Shown here: positions 51,268 to 59,071 of the stretch, piece by piece
Position numbering within the stretch: the stretch's first letter is position 1
Layout of the letters: every line of letters begins with the position of its first letter
Assembly (NCBI GenBank): GCA_040384665.1
Contig: JAZKIY010000010.1
Span: 62,001-126,000, forward strand
Direction: 5' to 3'
From: PCRC01 sp040384665
GTDB lineage: Bacteria; Pseudomonadota; Gammaproteobacteria; Burkholderiales; Burkholderiaceae_C
DNA length: 64,000 nucleotides
Notes under the pieces: generated by a model
Seen by the model: only the letters and a program-made list of their open reading frames with translations
Told to the model about the DNA's origin: nothing
The model's database searches: none
Translations under genes and position numbers: made by a program

Positions 51268-52263
51268 ATGGGCATCACGTCTTTCCTGCGCAGCCTGAAT
51301 CCCAACGAGCAGGTAGGCCTGTTGTTTGTGGTGGTGTTCGGCATTCTGACGCTGGCCAGTGTGTGGACGCTGGTGTGGTCCATCCGTGAACGCGGGGACG
51401 ACGCGCAGGCCGAAGCCCGGCAACTGGCGCTGCGCGACTTCAACGGCCTGCTGCGCACCTCGTGGTTCATGGTGGCGGTGTTCTGGATCGGCTGGGCCGC
51501 TGGCGAGCGGGTGGCCACGGTGCTGTTTGCGGTGGTGTCGTTTTTTGTGTTGCGCGAGTTCATCACCCTTTCGCCCACCCGGCGCGGCGACCACCGCAGC
51601 CTGGTGCTGGCGTTTTTTGTGGTGCTGCCGGTGCAGTACGCCTTGGTCATCAACGAAAACTTCGACCTCTTCACCGTGTTCATCCCGGTCTATGTGTTCC
51701 TGGCGATCCCGGTGGTCAGCGCGCTGGCCAACGACCCGCAGCGTTTTCTGGAGCGCAACGCCAAGCTGCAATGGGGCATCATGGTCTGCGTCTACGGCAT
51801 GAGCCATGTGCCGGCGCTGCTGTTGCTGGATTTCCCACGCTACGGCGGCAAGAGCGCTTTCCTGGTGTTCTTTCTGGTCTTCGTGGTGCAAACCTGCATG
51901 ACCGTGCAGCACCTCGCCAGCCGGCGCATGCAGCGCACACCGACCGCACCCAATGTCAGCCAGAGCTTCAACTGGGCGAGTTGGGGCGTGGGCGTGCTGG
52001 CGGGCTGTTTGTTCGGCGTGCTGCTGTCCGGCATCACCCCGTTCAAGCCTGGGCAGGCGTTGGGCATGTCGCTCATTGCCTGCGTGGCCGGCTCGATGGG
52101 CCACCTGGTGATGAAGGCGCTGAAGCGCGACCGCGGCGTGACGCACTGGGGTTCGCAGGGCGCCTCCACCACCGGCGCCAGTGGCCTGCTGGACCGCGTG
52201 GACGCCCTGTGTTTTGCCGCGCCGGTGTTTTTTCACTCGGTTCGGTGGTATTTCGGCCTCTAG
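51268..52263 (+). CDS. Divergent CdsA/YnbB-like cytidylyltransferase homologue
   Basis: A 331-residue polytopic membrane protein (about 8 segments) of the CDP-diglyceride synthase family. The C-terminal signature is recognisable (KRDRGVTHWGSQGAS, then TTGASGLLDRVDALCFAAPVF) but altered: the family K-D before the tryptophan reads T-H, and the G-H-G-G turn reads G-A-S-G. In the middle, SQSFNWASWGVG stands where the family has a SPKKTWEG-type block. The final DRxD is kept. CDP-diacylglycerol synthesis may therefore be lost or changed. Encoded directly after plsC; its last bases and TAG stop lie in repeat copy 5. Confidence 0.8.
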   Translation: MGITSFLRSLNPNEQVGLLFVVVFGILTLASVWTLVWSIRERGDDAQAEARQLALRDFNGLLRTSWFMVAVFWIGWAAGERVATVLFAVVSFFVLREFITLSPTRRGDHRSLVLAFFVVLPVQYALVINENFDLFTVFIPVYVFLAIPVVSALANDPQRFLERNAKLQWGIMVCVYGMSHVPALLLLDFPRYGGKSAFLVFFLVFVVQTCMTVQHLASRRMQRTPTAPNVSQSFNWASWGVGVLAGCLFGVLLSGITPFKPGQALGMSLIACVAGSMGHLVMKALKRDRGVTHWGSQGASTTGASGLLDRVDALCFAAPVFFHSVRWYFGL

Positions 52264-52303
52264 CCTTAGTAAAACCTGCCGATTCAGCTACATAAATCAT
52301 AGC
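52255..52303 (-). repeat. Dispersed intergenic repeat, copy 5
   Basis: On the minus strand: GCTATGATTTATGTAGCTGA, then GGCAGGTTTTACTAAGGCTA, then GAGGCC. It joins the CdsA-like gene to ruvC with nothing else between: it holds the upstream stop codon and ends one base before the ruvC ATG. Confidence 0.8.
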
Positions 52304-52304
52304 A

Positions 52305-52853
52305 ATGCGCATCCTCGGAATTGACCCTGGCCTGCAAACCACCGGCTTCGGCGTGGTGGAGGCCAACGGCAGCGCGCTCAGCTACGTGGCCAGCGGCACC
52401 ATCCGCACCCACAAGGTGGCGCAAGGCGACTTGCCAGGCCGGCTGAAGGTGCTGTTTGATGGCGTGCGCGAGGTGGTGGAGCGCTACCAGCCCAGCGACG
52501 CCTCGGTGGAGATCGTGTTCGTCAACGTCAACCCGCAGGCCACGCTGCTGCTGGGCCAGGCGCGCGGCGCCTGCGTCACGGCGCTGGTGTCGATGGACCT
52601 GCCGGTGGCCGAGTACACCGCGCTGCAGATGAAGAAGGCGGTGGCTGGCCACGGCCGGGCTGGCAAGGCGGAGGTACAACAGATGGTGATGCGGCTGCTG
52701 AAGCTGGCGGGCGTGCCCGGCACCGACGCCGCAGACGCCCTGGGCCTGGCCATCACCCACGCCCACGTGGGCCAGGCCACAGCGCGGTTGAATGCCGCCG
52801 GCGACCTGCAGCGCCGGGCCAGCGCGATGTACAAGGGCGGCCGGAGTTATTGA
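52305..52853 (+). CDS. ruvC: Holliday-junction resolvase RuvC
   Basis: 182 residues, endonuclease that cuts Holliday junctions. N-terminal MRILGIDPGLQTTGFGVVE carries the first catalytic Asp; the later acidic residues lie in VEIVFVNVNP and GTDAADALGLAITHAH. Family length is normal. The start codon directly follows repeat copy 5, so the ribosome-binding region of ruvC is made of repeat sequence and no good Shine-Dalgarno is visible. ruvA and ruvB are not in the window. Confidence 0.95.
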   Translation: MRILGIDPGLQTTGFGVVEANGSALSYVASGTIRTHKVAQGDLPGRLKVLFDGVREVVERYQPSDASVEIVFVNVNPQATLLLGQARGACVTALVSMDLPVAEYTALQMKKAVAGHGRAGKAEVQQMVMRLLKLAGVPGTDAADALGLAITHAHVGQATARLNAAGDLQRRASAMYKGGRSY

Positions 52854-52932
52854 TTGGCCCCATGAATATGGCCTCCACGGTTGCTCACTGCATGTAATGC
52901 CTCGCCCCCGCACAGGCGCATGGCAGGGAAAC

Positions 52933-53907
52933 TCACACGCTCTTGCGCAACTCACGCACGCCGCGCCCGAGCTTGTGCCTCAGCAGTGCGCGCAGTGTGG
53001 TGCCATCGGCATAACCAACGCGGCGGGCAATCTGGTCCACGCTGGCCTTGCTGGTTTGCAGCAGATGCACGGCGCGCTCCACCCGCAAATCCTGAAAGTA
53101 CGACAGCGGCGTTTTGCCCAGCACGGCTTGAAGGCGCCGCGCGAGTGTGCGTTCACTGGAACCAATCGCCTGGGCCGCATCGCTGAGCGAAAACCCCCGT
53201 GACGTGCCCTCGGCCAGGCGCTTGCGGGCCCAGCGCTCGAAGCGCTCGACCACCGGGTCGTTGTGGGCCAGGTGGTCGGGGATGACGTAGGCGGCCTGCG
53301 ACGAACGCACATCACCCAGCAGGTAGCGCGCGGTGATCGAAGCAAGGTCGGGGCTGCTGCGCCGCACCAGCCACAGGGCCAGATCCAGGTGCGCCATCGC
53401 AGCGCCGGCGGTGACAAAGCCACCCGAACTGATCAGCATGCGCGACTCGTCCAACTCAACCTGCGGAAAGCGCTCGCGGAACAGTGGTGCCAGCCACCAA
53501 GTGGTGGTGGCGCTGAGGCCGTCCAGCAGCGCGGTGTCGGCCAACAAAAAAGTGCCGGTACAGGCCGCACCGGCCAGAGCGCCCTCGCCGACCCGTTCGC
53601 GCAACAGCGCGGTGGCGTCTTTCACCTCGGCCCGCAGCAGTGATTCGGCCAGTGTTTGCGGCGTGATGGCGCCCAGCCCAGGCGCCAGCATCACGTCGGC
53701 ACGGCCGGCCGATTCGGCCGGCGTGACCGGCACCCGGAAGCCGTGGCCGGTGTGCACGCGCCGCCGCAGGCCCAGCACCGACACCTCGAAACGCGGCGCC
53801 GAAATGGCGTGCGCCTCGGCCAGCTGGTTGGCAATGGCCAGCGTGTCGAGCAGTGTGGCGAGCCCGGTGTCAAACACTTTGTCCAAAGCCAGCAAATGAA
53901 TCTTCAT
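52933..53907 (-). CDS. GlxA-type AraC-family transcription regulator
   Basis: 324 residues. The N-terminal part (about 1-190) is a DJ-1/PfpI-like class-I glutamine amidotransferase domain with the nucleophile-elbow-like AACTGTFLLADTALLDG; the C-terminal part (about 215-324) is a double helix-turn-helix AraC domain (GFSLSDAAQAIGSSERTLARRLQAVLGKTPLSYFQDLRVERAVHLL). Start 53907 is preferred (MKIHLLALDKV). An inverted repeat begins at the base next to the start codon. It is divergent from a small ABM-fold gene, probably its target. The ligand is unknown. Confidence 0.88.
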   Translation of the reverse strand: MKIHLLALDKVFDTGLATLLDTLAIANQLAEAHAISAPRFEVSVLGLRRRVHTGHGFRVPVTPAESAGRADVMLAPGLGAITPQTLAESLLRAEVKDATALLRERVGEGALAGAACTGTFLLADTALLDGLSATTTWWLAPLFRERFPQVELDESRMLISSGGFVTAGAAMAHLDLALWLVRRSSPDLASITARYLLGDVRSSQAAYVIPDHLAHNDPVVERFERWARKRLAEGTSRGFSLSDAAQAIGSSERTLARRLQAVLGKTPLSYFQDLRVERAVHLLQTSKASVDQIARRVGYADGTTLRALLRHKLGRGVRELRKSV

Positions 53908-53940
53908 GGCAAGAATAATATCAAAAGAGTCGTTCTTGCC
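53908..53940. promoter_or_regulatory. Inverted-repeat operator candidate between araC-type gene and ABM gene
   Basis: GGCAAGAA (53908-53915) and TTCTTGCC (53933-53940) form a perfect 8-bp inverted repeat with a 17-base A/T-rich spacer. One arm touches the regulator start codon; the other is 65 bases before the ABM gene. This fits autoregulation by the AraC protein. Confidence 0.5.
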
Positions 53941-54004
53941 ACTATGCGGTACCCGTGTACTCGCCCACAATAGGGTTGCGTTTCACAACACTGAGGAGAA
54001 ATTC

Positions 54005-54307
54005 ATGGTCACCGTCGGTCTATTCGTCAAGCTGCATGCCAAACCGGGCAAAGAAGCCCAGCTGGAAAATTTTCTGAAGAGCGCTTTGCCGCTGGCCAAT
54101 GCCGAGGTGGGCACAGTGGTCTGGTTTGCGCTGAAATTCGGCCCGGCAACATTTGGCATTTTTGATGCCTTCGCCAACGACAGCGGGCGTCAGGCACACC
54201 TCGAAGGGGCGATTGCTGCGGCGCTGATGGCCAACGCCAGCGAACTGCTGGCCGAAGCGCCTGTGCTCGAGAAAGTGGAAACCATGGCAGTCAAGCTGCC
54301 CGCATAG
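54005..54307 (+). CDS. Antibiotic-biosynthesis-monooxygenase (ABM) fold protein
   Basis: A 100-residue small ferredoxin-like protein: MVTVGLFVKLHAKPGKEAQLENFLKSA is the typical first strand-helix of the ABM family, with later TVVWFALKFGPATFGIFDAF. Family members act as cofactor-free monooxygenases on quinols or as stress proteins; the substrate cannot be read. GAGGAG lies 7 bases before the ATG at 54005. It is probably regulated by the divergent AraC-type protein. Confidence 0.82.
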   Translation: MVTVGLFVKLHAKPGKEAQLENFLKSALPLANAEVGTVVWFALKFGPATFGIFDAFANDSGRQAHLEGAIAAALMANASELLAEAPVLEKVETMAVKLPA

Positions 54308-54330
54308 GGCTGCGTTAGCTTGGGACTGCG

Positions 54331-54507
54331 TCAGTTGAAAGATTGAAAGGCCAGCACCGCGAAGAACACAAAGGCGGCCGCCAGCGTGCCGAACAACACC
54401 TGCAAGCCAAAGCGTTTGAAGCGCTGCTGGCTGGTGGCGGCAAAGAGAACAAACGACACCGCTGTTGCCAGCAGTGCCAGCAGAATCAGCCAGCGAAAGA
54501 CCAGCAT
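54331..54507 (-). CDS. 58-residue two-helix membrane protein downstream of lpxC
   Basis: A short ORF on the minus strand starting MLVFRWLILLALLATAVSFV and ending FFAVLAFQSFN. It has two clear hydrophobic helices (about 4-24 and 36-54) separated by a basic loop (TSQQRFKRFG), the charge pattern of an inner-membrane hairpin. It starts 9 bases after the lpxC stop, so it is probably co-transcribed with the dcw/lpxC genes. I do not recognise the family. Its small size makes it easy to miss in automated annotation. Confidence 0.7.
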   Translation of the reverse strand: MLVFRWLILLALLATAVSFVLFAATSQQRFKRFGLQVLFGTLAAAFVFFAVLAFQSFN

Positions 54508-54516
54508 GGCTGGGCC

Positions 54517-55440
54517 TTACCAGGCCCGTGCCAGTTGGGCAAACCCGCGTGGCGCCTGCTTCTCGTCGTCAAACGTCACCACTTCGTAGGCGTCCTTGTG
54601 CGACAGCAGTTCGCGCAGCAGCTGGTTGTTGAGCGCGTGGCCCGAGCGGAACGCGCTGTAAGCGGCCAGCATGGGTTGCCCCAGCAGGTACAGGTCGCCC
54701 ATGGCGTCGAGGATCTTGTGTTTGACGAACTCGTCGTCGTAGCGCAGGCCGTCGCTGTTCAACACCTTGTAGTCGTCCATCACGATGGCGTTGTCCAGCC
54801 CACCGCCGAGCGCCAGGCCGTTGGACCGCATCATTTCCACGTCTTTCGTGAAACCGAAAGTGCGGGCGCGGGCGATGTCGCGGCTGTAGGAACCGGCGCT
54901 GAGGTCGAACTCGACGCGCTGGCCAGTGGAGTCCACCGCCGGGTGGTCAAAGTCAATCTCAAAGCTGAGCTTGTAGCCGTGGTAGGGCTCCAGCCGTGCC
55001 CACTTGGTGTTGGCGCCCTGCCCTTCGCGCACTTCCACCGGCCGGGTGACGCGGATGAAACGCTTGGGCGCGCGCTGCCGCTCAATGCCCGCGCTTTGCA
55101 GCAGGAACACGAACGACGCGGCAGAGCCGTCGAGGATGGGCACCTCTTCGGCGGTGATGTCCACGTACAGGTTGTCGATGCCCAGGCCGGCACAGGCCGA
55201 CATCAGGTGCTCCACCGTGTGCACCTTGGCGCCGCCATTGGAGATGGTGGACGCCAGCCGCGTGTCTGTGACCGACAGCGCCGAAATCGGGATGTCCACC
55301 GGCTCCGGCAAGTCAATGCGGCGGAACACGATGCCGGTGTCCGGCTGCGCCGGCCGCAGGGTCAGTTCGACCCGCTGGCCGCTGTGCAGGCCCACGCCCA
55401 CGGCACGGGTCAGCGATTTCAGGGTGCGTTGCTGGAGCAT
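54517..55440 (-). CDS. lpxC: UDP-3-O-acyl-N-acetylglucosamine deacetylase
   Basis: 307 residues, committed zinc-dependent step of lipid A synthesis. Zinc ligands by family alignment: His78 (HTVEHLM, with catalytic Glu77), His241 and Asp245 (KHKILDAMGD); general acid/base His268 in SGHALNN. Normal length. The conserved N-terminus MLQQRTLKSLTRAVGVGLHSG fixes the start. It is the last large gene of the dcw cluster, separated from ftsZ by a 178-base spacer holding a GC-rich repeat. Confidence 0.97.
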   Translation of the reverse strand: MLQQRTLKSLTRAVGVGLHSGQRVELTLRPAQPDTGIVFRRIDLPEPVDIPISALSVTDTRLASTISNGGAKVHTVEHLMSACAGLGIDNLYVDITAEEVPILDGSAASFVFLLQSAGIERQRAPKRFIRVTRPVEVREGQGANTKWARLEPYHGYKLSFEIDFDHPAVDSTGQRVEFDLSAGSYSRDIARARTFGFTKDVEMMRSNGLALGGGLDNAIVMDDYKVLNSDGLRYDDEFVKHKILDAMGDLYLLGQPMLAAYSAFRSGHALNNQLLRELLSHKDAYEVVTFDDEKQAPRGFAQLARAW

Positions 55441-55519
55441 TGCGACATTTTAATGACGGCGATTAGACCCTGCACCCCAAGGGACAGGGGCGCGGGCAGG
55501 GAGCCACACGCAGTGGGCG

Positions 55520-55618
55520 ACCGTGGGGGCACGTTTCGCCGCCGGGCCGCCCCAAGGCGAAATGCGGCCCCCTTGGGGGGCAGCGACCCGCGCAGCGGCG
55601 GAGCGTGGGGGTCACATT
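55520..55618. repeat. GC-rich REP-like palindromic element between ftsZ and lpxC
   Basis: A block of G/C runs with a stem CCCCAAGG (55550-55557) / CCTTGGGG (55571-55578) and flanking repeats of GTGGGGG and CAGCG/GCGGCGG type. It directly abuts the ftsZ stop codon region. The CCCCAAGG/CCTTGGGG palindrome with nearby GCGGCGGAGCG resembles repetitive extragenic elements I associate with Burkholderiales. Only one copy was seen in the window. Confidence 0.55.
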
Positions 55619-56866
55619 TCAATCCGCTTGCTTGCGCAGGAACGCCGGGATCTCGAAGTCGTCCATGCCGCCCGACGACAGCGCGTCCACCTTGGCGGCG
55701 GCCTGCATGCGGTTGGTGCGCCAGACGCTGGGCGTGGCCATGCCGGCGTAGTCGGCCTGGTTGACGCTGGCGGGGGCACCGCCCATGGCCACCGAGTGGC
55801 CTGCGCCGTTCGGTTGCATGGTGGGCAGGGTGAAGCCCACGTTGTCGGTGCCGGTGCGTTGGGTGGTTTGAAGCACCTGCAGCGGCGGCGCATTGCGGCG
55901 CGCGTTCTGGCGGCTCAGGCCGGTGGCGACCACGGTGACGCGGATCTGGTCGCCCAGCTCGTCGTCGTAGGCGGTGCCGTAGATCACATGCGCGTCGGGC
56001 GAGGCGTAGGCGCGGATGGTGTTCATCGCCAGCTTGGACTCGCTCAGTTTCAGCGAGCCCTTGGCGGCGGTGATCAGCACCAACACGCCCTTGGCGCCGG
56101 ACAGGTCGATGCCCTCCAGCAGCGGGCAGGCCACGGCCTGCTCGGCGGCGATGCGGGCACGGTCGGGGCCGTCGGCCACGGCGGTGCCCATCATGGCCTT
56201 GCCGGGTTCGCCCATCACGGTGCGCACGTCTTCAAAGTCGACGTTCACATGGCCGGGCACGTTGATGATTTCGGCAATGCCGCCGACCGCGTTTTTCAGC
56301 ACGTCGTTGGCGTGGGCAAAGGCCTCGTCCTGAGTCACGTCGTCGCCCAGCACTTCGAGCAGTTTCTCGTTCAGCACCACGATCAGCGAATCGACGTTGG
56401 CTTCCAGCTCGGCCAGGCCGTTGTCGGCGTTGGTCATGCGGCGGCCGCCTTCGAACTCGAACGGCTTGGTCACCACGCCCACGGTCAGGATGCCCATTTC
56501 CTTGGCCACACGGGCGATCACCGGCGCGGCGCCGGTGCCGGTGCCACCGCCCATGCCGGCGGTGATGAACAGCATGTGCGCGCCGTCGATCGCGGCACGG
56601 ATGTCGTCCACCGCCATCTCGGCGGCTTCGCGGCCCTTGTCGGGCTTGCTGCCAGCGCCCAGGCCGCTGGTGCCGAGCTGGATGGTCTTGTGCGCCGGGC
56701 TGCGGCTCAGGGCCTGCGCGTCGGTGTTGGCGCAAACGAACTCCACGCCCTGCACGCGGCAGTTGATCATGTGCTGCACGGCGTTGCCGCCACCACCACC
56801 GACACCGATCACCTTGATCTGGGTGCCTTGATCGAACTCTTCGACGTCAATCATTTCGATGCTCAT
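55619..56866 (-). CDS. ftsZ: Cell-division tubulin FtsZ
   Basis: 415 residues, the GTPase of the Z ring. Tubulin signature GGGTGTG at 106-112; N-terminal VIGVGGGGGNAVQHMI; T7 region NVDFEDVRTVM. A variable Gly/Ala-rich linker (about 330-400) leads to the conserved C-terminal peptide DFEIPAFLRKQAD, which binds FtsA and ZipA. RBS GGAGAG is well placed. A 147-base gap to ftsA contains an A/T-rich stretch that could hold an extra ftsZ promoter. Confidence 0.98.
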   Translation of the reverse strand: MSIEMIDVEEFDQGTQIKVIGVGGGGGNAVQHMINCRVQGVEFVCANTDAQALSRSPAHKTIQLGTSGLGAGSKPDKGREAAEMAVDDIRAAIDGAHMLFITAGMGGGTGTGAAPVIARVAKEMGILTVGVVTKPFEFEGGRRMTNADNGLAELEANVDSLIVVLNEKLLEVLGDDVTQDEAFAHANDVLKNAVGGIAEIINVPGHVNVDFEDVRTVMGEPGKAMMGTAVADGPDRARIAAEQAVACPLLEGIDLSGAKGVLVLITAAKGSLKLSESKLAMNTIRAYASPDAHVIYGTAYDDELGDQIRVTVVATGLSRQNARRNAPPLQVLQTTQRTGTDNVGFTLPTMQPNGAGHSVAMGGAPASVNQADYAGMATPSVWRTNRMQAAAKVDALSSGGMDDFEIPAFLRKQAD

Positions 56867-57013
56867 GTTTCTCTCCTGAATGTCTGTTATCTGCAGTTGC
56901 CTAAGGTATTTTTATGCGATCGTTGTCATCGGATTGTCACCCTGTGGGCGGTCCTTTGCCACCCCATCGGTTGGATAAATTTCGACAGTACGGTGCGGGG
57001 TGTTGGGCCATGG

Positions 57014-58243
57014 TCAGAAGTTCCCGATAAACCAGTCTTTGACACGGCCCAGCGCGGTCTGCATCGACCCGTTCTTCTGTGCCACCTTGAAGCCGCGCAG
57101 CCGCGCCATCCGCGCTTCTTCCAGCAAACCCATCACCGTGGCCGCGCGCGGCTGCGCCACCATGTCGGCCAGCGAGCCCCGGTATTTCGGGATGCCACGC
57201 CGCACCGGCTTGAGGAAAATGTCTTCGCCCAGTTCCAGCATGCCGGGCATGATGGCGCTGCCACCGGTGAGCACGATGCCGGAGGACAGCACCTCCTCGA
57301 AGCCCGACTCGCGCACCACCTGCTGCACCAGCGAGAAAATTTCTTCCACACGGGGCTCGATCACACCGGCCAGCGCCTGTTTGCTCAGCATGCGCGGGCC
57401 CCGGTCGCCCAGACCGGGCACCTCCACCTGCGAATCCGGGTCGGCCAGCAGCTGCTTGGCGTAACCGTTCTCGACCTTGATGTCTTCCGCGTCCTTGGTG
57501 GGCGTGCGCAGCGCCATGGCGATGTCGCTGGTGATGAGGTCGCCGGCGATGGGGATGACGGCCGTGTGGCGGATCGCACCGTTGGTGAAAATGGCCACGT
57601 CGGTGGTGCCGGCGCCAATGTCCACCAGCGCCACGCCCAGCTCGCGTTCGTCGTCCGTCAGCACCGACAGGCTGGATGCCAGCGGGTTGAGCATCAGCTG
57701 GTCCACGTCCAGGCCGCAGCGGCGCACGCACTTGATGATGTTTTCGGCCGCGCTCTGGGCGCCGGTCACGATGTGGATCTTGGCCTCCAACCGGATGCCG
57801 CTCATGCCGATGGGCTCGCGCACGTCCTGCCCGTCGATGACGAACTCCTGGGGCTCCACCAGCAGCAGCCGCTGGTCGCTGGAGATGTTGATGGCCTTGG
57901 CGGTTTCCACCACCCGGGCCACGTCGGCCTGCGTCACCTCGCGGTCTTTCACCGCCACCATTCCGCTGGAATTCAGCCCACGGATGTGGCTGCCGGTGAT
58001 GCCGGTGTACACATGGGTGATCTTGCAGTCGGCCATCAGCTCGGCCTCTTTCAGCGCCAGCTGGATGCTCTGCACCGTGGCGTCGATGTTGACCACCACA
58101 CCGCGCTTGAGCCCGTTGCTCGGCGCCACGCCCAGGCCCGCCAGCTTCAGCTCGCCATTGGGCATGACCTCGGCCACCACCACCATCACTTTGGCGGTGC
58201 CGATGTCCAGTCCCACCACCAGGTCTTTGTATTCTTTTGCCAT
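57014..58243 (-). CDS. ftsA: Cell-division actin-like protein FtsA
   Basis: 409 residues, links the Z ring to the membrane. Actin-fold blocks: LVVGLDIGTAKVMVVVAEV (phosphate 1), VDIGAGTTDVAIFTNGAIRH (phosphate 2) and IVLTGGSAIMPGMLELGEDIF (adenosine). The C-terminal RVKDWFIGNF forms the membrane-targeting amphipathic helix. Order ftsQ-ftsA-ftsZ is standard. Confidence 0.97.
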   Translation of the reverse strand: MAKEYKDLVVGLDIGTAKVMVVVAEVMPNGELKLAGLGVAPSNGLKRGVVVNIDATVQSIQLALKEAELMADCKITHVYTGITGSHIRGLNSSGMVAVKDREVTQADVARVVETAKAINISSDQRLLLVEPQEFVIDGQDVREPIGMSGIRLEAKIHIVTGAQSAAENIIKCVRRCGLDVDQLMLNPLASSLSVLTDDERELGVALVDIGAGTTDVAIFTNGAIRHTAVIPIAGDLITSDIAMALRTPTKDAEDIKVENGYAKQLLADPDSQVEVPGLGDRGPRMLSKQALAGVIEPRVEEIFSLVQQVVRESGFEEVLSSGIVLTGGSAIMPGMLELGEDIFLKPVRRGIPKYRGSLADMVAQPRAATVMGLLEEARMARLRGFKVAQKNGSMQTALGRVKDWFIGNF

Positions 58244-58291
58244 AAATAGCCTGCTCTTGTTGCCTGTTCGTTGAAGCTGTTGTCTTAGCGC

Positions 58292-59071
58292 TTACTTCTT
58301 TTTCGCGGCGTCGCCGGTCGTCACGCCGCGCAGCCGCACCGCGTAAGCGTCGCCATAGCGCAAATCGGCGGTCAGCAGGTCGCGGGAAGTGCGCCCCTGC
58401 TTGCCGGTCACCTGCGGCAGCGTGCGCACAAAACGCAGCGTGCGCTCCCGCACTTCGGCCACCGTGCCGCTGCCCAATTCAATCGTCGCGCCGCTGTCGA
58501 GCCGGGCGCGCCAACCACCCCGGGCCGACAGCTCCAGTTCGTCCAGCGTGGCCCCCAGCGGCTCGAGGGCCGGTGCCAGCGAACGCACCATGGTCAGCAC
58601 CTGCGCCGCCTGCCCTTCTGGCCCGCTGAGGTAGGGCAGGTCGTCGGACTCCAGCTCGCCGATGTTGGCCTCGAACACCTCGCCATAGCTGTTGACCAGC
58701 CGCGAATCGCGCTCCTGGCCCCAGAAGGCCACGCCTTTGTGCTCTTCCAGCACCACCTTGAGCCGGTTGGGGAATTCGCGCTGCACCAGCGCCTTGCGCA
58801 CCCAGGGCACGGTCTCGAAAGCCGCGCGTGCCTGGCGCAAATCCACCGTGAAGAAGTTGCCCACCAGCTTGGGCGCCACCTGCGTGCGGAGGCTGACCTC
58901 GCTGGTGTGGTTCAGGTCCCCCTGCACCGTGATGCCGGCCAGCGCAAACGCCGGGTGCCGCAGCGCCCACCACAAACCGGTTGCCAACGTGCCGAGCACG
59001 ACCGCGCTGAACAACACCGAAGCGGTGAAGTTCATCAGGCGAACGTCGAACGGCATGGACACGGTGTTCAT
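58292..59071 (-). CDS. ftsQ: Cell-division protein FtsQ
   Basis: 259 residues, bitopic divisome protein. A short cytoplasmic tail, one membrane segment (about 12-35), a POTRA domain (FALAGITVQGDLNHTSEVSLRTQV...VPWVRKALVQREFPNRLKVVLEEHKGVAFWG) and the beta domain. It is on the short side and lacks a long cytoplasmic N-terminus. Overlaps ddl by 4 bases (ATGA). Confidence 0.95.
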   Translation of the reverse strand: MNTVSMPFDVRLMNFTASVLFSAVVLGTLATGLWWALRHPAFALAGITVQGDLNHTSEVSLRTQVAPKLVGNFFTVDLRQARAAFETVPWVRKALVQREFPNRLKVVLEEHKGVAFWGQERDSRLVNSYGEVFEANIGELESDDLPYLSGPEGQAAQVLTMVRSLAPALEPLGATLDELELSARGGWRARLDSGATIELGSGTVAEVRERTLRFVRTLPQVTGKQGRTSRDLLTADLRYGDAYAVRLRGVTTGDAAKKK

